Source: an uncultured Erwinia sp.
GTDB taxonomy: Bacteria > Pseudomonadota > Gammaproteobacteria > Enterobacterales > Enterobacteriaceae
DNA: 36,279 nucleotides
Direction of reading: 5' to 3'
Assembly (NCBI GenBank): GCA_945290265.1
Contig: CALYQW010000031.1
Span: 1-36,279, forward strand
A model generated the notes under the pieces. The model was not told where the DNA came from, made no database searches, and saw only the letters and a program-made list of their open reading frames with translations. A program made the position numbers and the translations under genes. Below are positions 26,423 through 33,948 of this stretch, one piece after another. How positions within the stretch are numbered: the first letter of the stretch is position 1; every line of letters begins with the position of its first letter.

Positions 26423-27463
26423 TTAATTTAATGACTCCCGCAATTTTTTCAGCAATTGCAGGCTGTGTTTTTCACATTCAATTATATTTTCAATGATCGT
26501 CAGATTTCTCTGCAGGATCGCAGGTTGGTTCTGACTGACCGAATAGAGGTGGAAAACTTCAAATGAGCGCCAAAGAGCACCAGAATTATTATAACTTTCA
26601 ATGAGTTCTAAAAATATTTCTGACTGGCGTTTAGCTGCCGGATGGTCGCCATCCAGCAGTTTCTGCAGGAAGCGTGCATTAGCATAACGTTCGCCAAAGC
26701 AGCGTTCTGCCCAGGGGATAATAAAAGGCTTTTTATAACTCAACAGTTCAGGATAACGTTGCTGAAATCTAAATAAACCGGACAGCCCTGCATTTTCATT
26801 ATCTGAGTAAAAATGCGTCAATATTCTGTCCAGGTCGGGGAGAATATCTATTTCTTTTAAAGAAACTGCGGGATTGATGCGGGTGAGGTGGAAAAGATGG
26901 CAGCTTCCTCTGGAGAGAATAAAATGCGCTGCGCTGTTTTTCAGTTCTGCTTTTGTGACATAAGACTGACCATGTTTGCGTTCGAGCAGACCGAAACAGT
27001 CGGTTTTTTCTGCATAGCCATTGACAATACAGACGCTTAAGGAGTGTCTGACACCATAATTAACGCTGCCTGCCAGATAGAAAGGGTCGAAAATACAGAT
27101 AGCATGATTTTTCATCTCATCAAGCCGCTGTATCAACCCGTCCGGGCTAAAAACCATTTCCAGGGAAACAGCGATGCCGCATCTATCCCTCAATCTGTTA
27201 ACCACCCGATCGGACATCATTTCCACGCTGTCGTTACAGGCCCAGGCGCTGTCTATTCCAAAATCAGAATGTGTCGGGCCGAAATAATTACTCGCAGCAT
27301 CTTTCAGATAAAATTCATGTTCAAAATGTGAAAGTGAAAAATCATCAACCAACTAATTGTGCTGAGCGTAACACTCAAGTGTTGCCATAAAACAATTTAC
27401 TTTTTCTTTCGAGGGCATCGTGGGGTAGTGAATAAAATCACCATCCTGAACTTGCTGAACCAT
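26423..27463 (-). CDS. BtrH/C39-like acyltransferase candidate, interrupted by in-frame TAG
   Basis: Read from ATG 27463 (AGAGAAAAG upstream) the frame gives 36 residues, a TAG at 27355-27353, then 309 more residues in the same frame. The first part carries HYPTMPSKEKVNCFMATLEC, which looks like the nucleophile segment (Cys24) of papain-fold C39/BtrH_N proteins; the second part has the matching VRHSLSVCIVNGYAEKTDCF segment with His and Asp. The halves therefore belong to one protein of 346 codons. BtrH transfers an acyl group from a carrier to an amine in butirosin synthesis, and a carrier gene follows directly. A TTG right after the TAG could restart the long part, but without the Cys. Family assignment is tentative. 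Confidence 0.6.
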
Positions 27464-28026
27464 GATCTTTTCTCTGAAATTTTCGTTGCTGTTTTTCGCC
27501 TAAAAACGTATCAGAGGTAAAAAAAGCTGTCCAGAGATTTAATAAAACACTCTAATCTTTACAGGGGGGGGATTACTGTGATAGAAAAAATGACTGGCAT
27601 AACCAAGAATTTATGACCGTTGTTTTTTTTAATTATTTTATAGAAAAAACAGCAACTTGCATTATTTCCTTTTTTATTTTTATGCAGAAATAATTTCATT
27701 GGGAAATTAAATAGTTATTGTATCTTAACTATTTGAAACAAGTTTTATGCGTCATATGCTTTTTCTTACATGGTGATTAATTTCAGGGAGTAATTACTAC
27801 GAAATTATTTTAAAAAATTTTTACTCATAGCATCTGAATAATTTGCAATGAAATTTATTCATAATTTAATTCTGATTTCTTCATTTCTATGATGAGGCAT
27901 CAGCATCAGTGTGTTTTTTAGAAAATCATCTTTCTCTGGCCTTAACGGGTAAGGTGATTTTTTAAACGATACCTGCTACCCGCTGACAGGTTAGCGATAC
28001 TCTCAGTTATGTACGAAGGATTTATT
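27464..28026. promoter_or_regulatory. divergent AT-rich control region of the biosynthetic cluster
   Basis: About 560 bp separating the two arms, much more AT-rich than the surrounding genes. It contains a G8 run (27564-27571), a possible plus-strand promoter TTGAAA (27733-27738), 16 bp, TATGCT (27755-27760), and a leader hairpin described separately. No gene is visible. The AT content would suit silencing by H-NS; this is inference. Confidence 0.5.
27922..27963 (+). terminator. terminator-like leader hairpin before adenylation gene 2
   Basis: AAAATCATCTT (27922-27932) pairs with AAGGTGATTTT (27951-27961) with one wobble, followed by more T. An alternative smaller hairpin CCTTA-ACGGG-TAAGG (27940-27954) precedes the same T6 run. 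No gene lies upstream on this strand, so it would act as an attenuator in the leader of the plus arm. Confidence 0.5.
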
Positions 28027-29550
28027 GTGAACAACGTACTGATACCCGTATTACGTATGATGGAACATGCAAAAAATCGACCTGATAATATTGCTTTGGT
28101 AGATGAAAACTGCGAATTAACATGGGCTCAATTGCAGGACGCAGTGATAGATGTGGCCAAATCTGTTGCACCTCTGGTGCAGGCAGATAAAGAAAAACGA
28201 GTGGCAGTGTTCTTTGATGGATCTGCAGAGATGGTTATCTCTATCCTCGCGGTCCAGCTTGCCGGCGGCGCTTATATCCCGCTTGAGCCTAAAATTCCCG
28301 CTGTGCGTATTGATGCAATTTTTGCCACCGCGTCTCCGGCATTGATATTAACCGACAGCAAAAACAGTCAGGCCTGCTCGGAGATAGCCTCTCGCCTGGC
28401 TGTTCCGCTGGCAATTATTGATGCGCAATCCTCTGGGACGGTCAGCCAGTGCCAGGGATTTGTTGCCGGAGAGGGTGCGCTGCCGGTTTTAACACCTCAA
28501 CTGCCGGCGGTGGTGTTTTTTACCTCCGGATCGACCGGCAGGCCGAAAGGCGTCGAGCTCTGTCACACCGGCTACCAGCGCTGGTTTGAAGGTGTGCAGG
28601 AGCTGATGGCGGTTACCCCTGATGACCGTGTCGCCTTAACTACTAACCACAGTTTCGACCTCTCTTTGGGAGAGATAGTCCTTGGCATTGTCTCGGGTGC
28701 TACGCTATATGTGCCTTCACAGGCAGTGGTACGGGACCCTTTTTCACTCATCCCCTGGCTGGATAAACATCGCATTACTATCTGGCAGTCAGTGCCTTCA
28801 TTAATGCGCCAGATACTGTGCTTTTTCCCGCAAAGCGATGCCTTACAGTCATTGCGCATCATGATGTTTTGTGGCGAGCCGCTGGAAGTTTCGCTGGTGG
28901 CAAAATTCCGTGATTCATTTACTCACACTTCAGCTCGCCCGCTTAATCTCTATGGTCCTGTCGAAGCATCAGTGCAGGTCTCCTGGTGCTGGGCTTATGA
29001 GTATCTCAACAGTGGTTTAACCGTTGTCCCTCTGGGTAAGCCATTGAAACATGCTCATATTCAGCTTCAGGATCTGGGAGAGGGCGCGCAGGAAATCCAG
29101 GTGAGTGGGGAACATCTGGCTCTACGCTACCTGGACGAGGAAAAAACCCGACAGGCATTTATCGACAATGATGCCACCCGCCCTCGCTATTACCGCACCG
29201 GCGATATTGGCGCGTTAAACGACAATGGCGATATCGAATACTGCGGGCGTATTGACGACCAGGTGAAGATTAACGGTTATCGCATTGAGCTGAGTGAAAT
29301 TGAAAAAAATATTATTGAGCGCTTTGCTGCCACAGATGCCTGCGTGGTTCCGGTTTTAAAAGACGATCGCTACGAACTGGCAGCATTTGTTGTCGCTGCC
29401 AATCACGATAAAAAAACATTACGGCGGACGCTGGCTGAGGCTCTGCCGGTCTATATGCTGCCGCGCAGTTTCTTTTTCCTGGAGGCGTTACCGCTGACAG
29501 ACAACGGTAAGCGCGACAAAGTGAAGTTAAAAACGGATTATTTGTCATGA
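28027..29550 (+). CDS. stand-alone adenylation enzyme 2
   Basis: 507-residue ANL adenylation enzyme: A3 VFFTSGSTGRPKGV, A4 NHSFDLSLGE, A5 NLYGPVEASV, A7 YYRTGDIG, A8 GRIDDQVKINGYRIELSEIE, A10 Lys in DNGKRDKVK. The Asp in FDLS again suggests an amino acid substrate. I chose GTG 28027 because AAGGA lies 6 bp upstream; an in-frame ATG at 28009 (513 residues) has no ribosome site. It is the first gene of the plus arm, and its stop overlaps the KAS III-like gene (ATGA). Substrate is unknown, and by eye it differs clearly from enzyme 1. Confidence 0.88.
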   Translation: MNNVLIPVLRMMEHAKNRPDNIALVDENCELTWAQLQDAVIDVAKSVAPLVQADKEKRVAVFFDGSAEMVISILAVQLAGGAYIPLEPKIPAVRIDAIFATASPALILTDSKNSQACSEIASRLAVPLAIIDAQSSGTVSQCQGFVAGEGALPVLTPQLPAVVFFTSGSTGRPKGVELCHTGYQRWFEGVQELMAVTPDDRVALTTNHSFDLSLGEIVLGIVSGATLYVPSQAVVRDPFSLIPWLDKHRITIWQSVPSLMRQILCFFPQSDALQSLRIMMFCGEPLEVSLVAKFRDSFTHTSARPLNLYGPVEASVQVSWCWAYEYLNSGLTVVPLGKPLKHAHIQLQDLGEGAQEIQVSGEHLALRYLDEEKTRQAFIDNDATRPRYYRTGDIGALNDNGDIEYCGRIDDQVKINGYRIELSEIEKNIIERFAATDACVVPVLKDDRYELAAFVVAANHDKKTLRRTLAEALPVYMLPRSFFFLEALPLTDNGKRDKVKLKTDYLS

Positions 29551-30509
29551 GAATGGGTGCTATCGGGTATGAGCTTGGCGAATTTCCAGTCGAGCTTGAA
29601 GATAATATTGCTTTGGCTGATGAGCGCAGAAGCCAGCTGTTTCTGAGAACGATGGGCTTCAGCCACTATCATCGAACTGAACGTACATTAGGTGCTTTGT
29701 CGGAATGCGCGATCAAAAAAAGCTACGCTAAAGCGGGGATCGCCGCCGACCATATCGATATTGTTATTTATGCTTCAAGTACCTTCGGTGACCGGCATGG
29801 TGACGTCATCGACAAAGATGTTGCTAACTGCCTGATTAACTGCGGCCTGGAAAATATCTATCCCATTGGTGTCTATCTGTCGCAATGTAACAATTTTTTT
29901 GCCGCTCTGGATATCGCAGTCCAGTATCTGAAAGGCGAAGAAGAGAAAACAATACTGCTGATTTTTGCCGACCGGGTTCTGGATGAGACGACGCGTTTTA
30001 AAAACCTGGCGATTAACAGTGATGCGGCGGTTGCCTGTGTGGTATCCACCTGCGCGGATATTGAACTGGAATTCGATATTAAAGGGATCAGCAAACATTC
30101 CCGATTGACAACGGGGGATATGATTGATCCGCTAACCAACAGCATGAACCGCGAGATCCATGAGCGTTATCTGAGTGGTATCCGGTATGTTTTCGATGAC
30201 GCGCTGAGTCAGGCAAAGTTAGCTGCAGACAGTTTACAGCAGATCATCTGTCACAATTTTAGTTACAGCGCACTAAGGCAGATCGCCAACGCGATCAATG
30301 CAGACGAACAGTTAATTTATAAAAAGAATATCCCTGAATTTGGTCATGCCTACACCTGTGACAGCCTGATCAATCTGGACAGTTATTATCAAGAAAACAT
30401 CCAGGCCATAAATAGTCATAACCCTGTGGCGATAATTGGTACAGGTTTGTATTTTTGGGGGATGGTGGTTTTACAACTATTAGAAAAGAGGAAGAAAAAT
30501 GATTGCTAA
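29547..30509 (+). CDS. KAS III-like enzyme with altered triad
   Basis: 320 residues of the FabH/thiolase fold. The nucleophile is Cys114 (YLSQCNNFFAALDIA), then His236 (IICHNFSY). Where FabH has Asn in GNTSAAS, this protein reads FGHAYTCD, placing His267 there. So the usual Cys-His-Asn becomes Cys-His-His by eye. FabH-like proteins with changed triads, such as CerJ-type enzymes, can be acyltransferases rather than decarboxylating synthases. It overlaps adenylation enzyme 2 by 4 bp and carrier 2 by 11 bp, so the three are translated together and probably form one loading and transfer unit. Confidence 0.85.
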   Translation: MRMGAIGYELGEFPVELEDNIALADERRSQLFLRTMGFSHYHRTERTLGALSECAIKKSYAKAGIAADHIDIVIYASSTFGDRHGDVIDKDVANCLINCGLENIYPIGVYLSQCNNFFAALDIAVQYLKGEEEKTILLIFADRVLDETTRFKNLAINSDAAVACVVSTCADIELEFDIKGISKHSRLTTGDMIDPLTNSMNREIHERYLSGIRYVFDDALSQAKLAADSLQQIICHNFSYSALRQIANAINADEQLIYKKNIPEFGHAYTCDSLINLDSYYQENIQAINSHNPVAIIGTGLYFWGMVVLQLLEKRKKNDC

Positions 30510-30729
30510 AGAAACCTTAGTGGATGTCTGGAAAGATGCGTCCCAGTTACAGGAGATTGATCCGGATAAAACGTTGTTTGATTTAGGTATGGACTCAATC
30601 AAAGTGATTGATATTTCAGAGTCTGTATTTAAGCTCAGTGGTATTCGTCTCGAGTGGGAAGAGTTTAACGTAACCTCCTCGTTGAATGAGGTTTACGACT
30701 TACTGCGCGAAAAGTCGGCCGCGCTGTAA
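30499..30729 (+). CDS. free-standing carrier protein 2
   Basis: 76-residue carrier protein with FDLGMDSIKVIDIS, phosphopantetheine Ser33. It starts inside the end of the KAS III-like gene (AGAGGAAG ribosome site) and is followed by a terminator. It is the expected partner of adenylation enzyme 2 and the KAS III-like enzyme. Confidence 0.93.
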   Translation: MIAKETLVDVWKDASQLQEIDPDKTLFDLGMDSIKVIDISESVFKLSGIRLEWEEFNVTSSLNEVYDLLREKSAAL

Positions 30730-30739
30730 ATAAAACCAG

Positions 30740-30763
30740 AAGGGCGGCCAGTTCGCCCTTTTT
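30740..30763 (+). terminator. intrinsic terminator after carrier 2
   Basis: AAGGGCG (30740-30746) pairs with CGCCCTT (30754-30760), continuing into a T5 run that ends at 30763. It separates the adenylation/KAS III/carrier genes from the unknown, exporter and ligase genes; leaky termination would lower their dose. Confidence 0.75.
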
Positions 30764-30784
30764 ATGAATAAAAATCAGGTTGTC

Positions 30785-31381
30785 ATGAACAATTCTATTG
30801 TAAGCGTCACGATAAATCATCCTCAGGCAGGTTTGGTTACGGTTGAAAAACAGGAAAGTACGCTGAAACTTTCTTATGCTGATAATGAGCAATGCATTGA
30901 ATGGAATGTCCCTGAACCTTTGATTGCTGTTAGCAGCGAAGAGGGGCACCTGTGCTTTACCTATAGCCTGACAGATAATGCAGTACTGAAGAAAAAGCTC
31001 TATTTTATTGAAGGGGCTTTCACTTTCCGCATTCCGGATGGCATCAGTTACTATACCTCCACGGAAGTGGAAACGCTGCCGCACGTATTTTTTCAGGCAA
31101 GGGAAGGCTCATCGGTGATATTTAATCACCCGCCATCAGCAGTCAATCTTCAGGTGTACATTGAAAAAACGGGCTGTGCCGAGGCGGATGGGAAAAAATA
31201 TTTCACCGAGTACACCTTTATCAGCGGAAACAGACGCAGGCATTGTCGGCTCTATGCGGGAGACAGTATCACTGTCGGTGATTACTGGATTTGCCAAAGC
31301 CCGCGGGCGACCACCTGGCCAGTTTTTCTGGTCAATGATTGTGCTCTGGAAGCCCAACAGGTAGCGAATATTTGTCCTTAA
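30785..31381 (+). CDS. unknown cluster protein, beta-rich
   Basis: 198 residues, not recognised. It has no signal peptide or membrane segment and is rich in short alternating hydrophobic stretches (VSVTINHPQAGLVTVEK; SSVIFNHPPSAVNLQVYIEK), suggesting a beta sandwich or barrel. Cysteines occur in IEKTGCAEAD, RRHCRLYAG, DYWICQS and VNDCALE. ATG 30785 has a weak CAGG site; an in-frame ATG at 30764 abuts the T run of the terminator and has no ribosome site. It lies 25 bp before the exporter gene, so it probably serves the same pathway. Confidence 0.7.
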   Translation: MNNSIVSVTINHPQAGLVTVEKQESTLKLSYADNEQCIEWNVPEPLIAVSSEEGHLCFTYSLTDNAVLKKKLYFIEGAFTFRIPDGISYYTSTEVETLPHVFFQAREGSSVIFNHPPSAVNLQVYIEKTGCAEADGKKYFTEYTFISGNRRRHCRLYAGDSITVGDYWICQSPRATTWPVFLVNDCALEAQQVANICP

Positions 31382-31406
31382 TGATGACGATTTTCGTTAC
31401 ATCCAT

Positions 31407-32630
31407 ATGGAAAGATTTAGTATGATGTTTTTTTTAAAAGGTACGGCAGGACGTTTATTTGTTATTAACGGATTAACCGCGCTTGCTTATGCTTTCATCC
31501 TCCCGGTGATGAGCACTTTTTTAGTCGAAGGGCTCAAAGCACAGCCGACCTTTATTACCCTGTACAGCATTGGTTTTGCCACATCAGGTATTATCTGCAA
31601 TCAGTGGATGGGAAGAATGGTTGACAGGGGATACAGTAATAAAAAACTTTTCCTTTTCTCGCTGGTCGCTATTTTTGTTTCTGCCATTGCCTTTCTGCTG
31701 TGCAATAATGCCTGGCAGGCTTTTCTGACCGGGGTATTTCTGATGGGGCCGGGTAATGCATCGGTGCCGCTGCTTTTATCGATGATTCGGCATTATTCCG
31801 TCAGTTCGCAGGAAAATTCCACGCGTCTTAACAGCCAGATGCGCGCTGGCGTATCGCTGGTATGGATAGTGGGGCCGGCGTTGGCGTTTTTTATGGCCGA
31901 TGCTTATGGATTCCGGTTTAACTTTATCGCTTCTGCTGTCCTGGCCGGCTTTGTTACGCTTTATTCTCTGTTTATGTTAAACCCCGCAGACGTCCAACCA
32001 GTCAGCCATAGCGTAAAAAAAGCAGAGAAAAATCCCGTACCGCTAATTGTGTGGTTACTGGGCGGCGTAATCATTCTGTGTAATTTATCATATCATCTTT
32101 ATATTTCTGCCATGCCTTTATATCTGATGCGGGAAATAAATTTACCAGTCTATTTCCCGGGGCTGTTATTAGGGCTTACGGCTTTGCTGGAAATACCGGT
32201 AATGCTGATTGCTTCAGGGCTTTCAGAGCGCTACGGAAAATTTAAAGTGATGTTAGCCGGTTTTGTCTCTGCGCTGATTTATTATTCGTTGCTACAGTTT
32301 GCCGATACTATGTTGTCATTGTTATTTTTGCAAATTTTCAATGCATTATTTTATGGCACTTTCGTCGGACTGGGCGTCACGATGATTCAGGAAGCATTAC
32401 CGGAAAAAAGAGGCTTTTCATCAGCTTTTTATTCTAATGCAATGCGTACCGGGATGATGGCGGGAACCTCACTGACGGGTCTGCTGGCGCAGTTTTATAA
32501 CTTTAAAATTGCCTTGCTGACGCCGCTGGTTACCATCTCTCTGGCTGCGGTTATATTGATCCGGGTGTCATCTTTATATTCTGAAAAAAAAGCCGCAACG
32601 CTTCATTCTGCTGATATCCGAACCGATTAA
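31407..32630 (+). CDS. MFS exporter of the SET (sugar efflux transporter) family
   Basis: 407 residues with twelve predicted membrane segments, resembling SetA/SetB: NGLTALAYAFILPVMSTFLV, the loop RMVDRGYSNKK after helix 2, SQMRAGVSLVWIVGPALAF at helix 5, and LLLGLTALLEIPVMLIASGL in the second half. SET proteins expel sugars and sugar analogues. In this setting it more likely exports the cluster product and gives self-resistance; that is inference. It is followed after 62 bp by the ATP-grasp gene. Confidence 0.87.
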   Translation: MERFSMMFFLKGTAGRLFVINGLTALAYAFILPVMSTFLVEGLKAQPTFITLYSIGFATSGIICNQWMGRMVDRGYSNKKLFLFSLVAIFVSAIAFLLCNNAWQAFLTGVFLMGPGNASVPLLLSMIRHYSVSSQENSTRLNSQMRAGVSLVWIVGPALAFFMADAYGFRFNFIASAVLAGFVTLYSLFMLNPADVQPVSHSVKKAEKNPVPLIVWLLGGVIILCNLSYHLYISAMPLYLMREINLPVYFPGLLLGLTALLEIPVMLIASGLSERYGKFKVMLAGFVSALIYYSLLQFADTMLSLLFLQIFNALFYGTFVGLGVTMIQEALPEKRGFSSAFYSNAMRTGMMAGTSLTGLLAQFYNFKIALLTPLVTISLAAVILIRVSSLYSEKKAATLHSADIRTD

Positions 32631-32692
32631 ACGGCGTTGCTGGCACTGTGAACTCTAACCCTGTTGTTAAAATAATCTGAAAAGTTGGAAAA

Positions 32693-33934
32693 ATGGAAAG
32701 AAAAAACATTGTCCTGATTGCCTGCGGAAAAGAGCTTTACCGGAAATATCTGCTCGAACAGATCGCAACTGAATACAATGTCTGGCTGGTGGCTACCGAT
32801 GAGGTCAGCTGGCAAAAAACACTGATTCAGGGAAATGTAAAGATCAGTAATTACACCGTTGATGAAATTGTCAGTGCCGTTGGCAATATCAGAAAAGATT
32901 TCCCGGTACATGGTCTGATCTGCTGGGACGAACGCTACATTATGGCAACGTCGGACGTGGCGGAGCATTACGGTCTGCCCTGCGCAGGCAATGCCGGGAT
33001 CCGCGGATGCCGCGACAAAGCACTGTCCCGCCAGCAACTGGCCGGTGCGGGGGTGCTGCAACCGAAGAGCCAACTGTGTCACAGCCTGGAAGACGCGCTG
33101 GCCTTTGCTGATCAAACCGGCTGGCCGCTGGTCGTGAAGCCGCGTGGCATGGGGGGCAGTATTGGCGTTGCTCTGGTTAAAAACCAGCAGGAGCTTACTC
33201 TACGCTTTAACGAGGCAGACGCTGTCAGCTACCAGGGCGCGGCAGATTTTCAAAGCGGTGCGGTGCTGGAGGAATACATTGACGGGCCCGAAATTAGTGT
33301 TGACGGCATGATCATTAATGGCTGCTATCGGCCGATGTTTGTGGCAAGAAAGCGTATAGGTCTTGAACCGCATTTTGAAGAGCTTGGCCATACGCTTCAA
33401 CATAACGATCCGCTGCTGACTGATAAGGACTTGATTGCTGTTCTTAGCAAATCACACCGGGCCATCGATTTTAAAAATGGGGTAACCCACACCGAACTGA
33501 AAATAACGCCTAAAGGTTTTTTAATCATCGAAATTAACGGACGACCGGGAGGTGATCTTATTCCCTGGCTGGCCACGCTGGCGATGGGGATTTTACCCGG
33601 TCTGATCGCCGGAAAAATCGCCTGCGGCGACCCGGTAGATCTGATAGCGCAGAAAAACAGTAATGCTGCGATTAACTTTAAATATCCCCCCTTTGATATG
33701 CAGGTCGATAAAGTCACACTGCCTGAAGCGCTTTCGACTGATAAAGCTCAGGCGTACTGCGTGCAGTTAGCTGATGCCGGTGAGCGGCTGGCGCTGCCGC
33801 CCTCTGGTTACGTTGCTCGCGCTGCTTACGCATTGTGTGTGTATGACGATGGCGTTGATGGTGAAAAATTGTGTCAGCAACTGCTGGATAAAGTGGTGGT
33901 AACCGGTCAGCCACTTGTCGAATCCGCTGACTGA
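32693..33934 (+). CDS. ATP-grasp ligase (L-amino-acid ligase type)
   Basis: 413 residues with an N-terminal pre-ATP-grasp domain, then VVKPRGMGGSIGVALV (nucleotide lysine and glycine loop), GAVLEEYIDGPEISVDG and IEINGRPGGDLIPW (Mg-binding Glu and Asn). The layout is that of BacD/DdaF-type ligases, which activate a carboxylate as acyl phosphate and join it to an amine. It offers a carrier-independent amide bond beside the two adenylation systems. It is the last gene of the plus arm, ending 14 bp before a convergent membrane protein gene. Confidence 0.9.
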   Translation: MERKNIVLIACGKELYRKYLLEQIATEYNVWLVATDEVSWQKTLIQGNVKISNYTVDEIVSAVGNIRKDFPVHGLICWDERYIMATSDVAEHYGLPCAGNAGIRGCRDKALSRQQLAGAGVLQPKSQLCHSLEDALAFADQTGWPLVVKPRGMGGSIGVALVKNQQELTLRFNEADAVSYQGAADFQSGAVLEEYIDGPEISVDGMIINGCYRPMFVARKRIGLEPHFEELGHTLQHNDPLLTDKDLIAVLSKSHRAIDFKNGVTHTELKITPKGFLIIEINGRPGGDLIPWLATLAMGILPGLIAGKIACGDPVDLIAQKNSNAAINFKYPPFDMQVDKVTLPEALSTDKAQAYCVQLADAGERLALPPSGYVARAAYALCVYDDGVDGEKLCQQLLDKVVVTGQPLVESAD

Positions 33935-33948
33935 CCGGCGGTTTATCT

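Noticed and set aside
18720-33934. Dapdiamide or andrimid cluster
   Set aside because: The ATP-grasp, exporter and small NRPS parts recall these, but the diaminopropionate genes of dapdiamide and the many small synthase modules of andrimid are absent, and a ketosynthase and KAS III pair are present.
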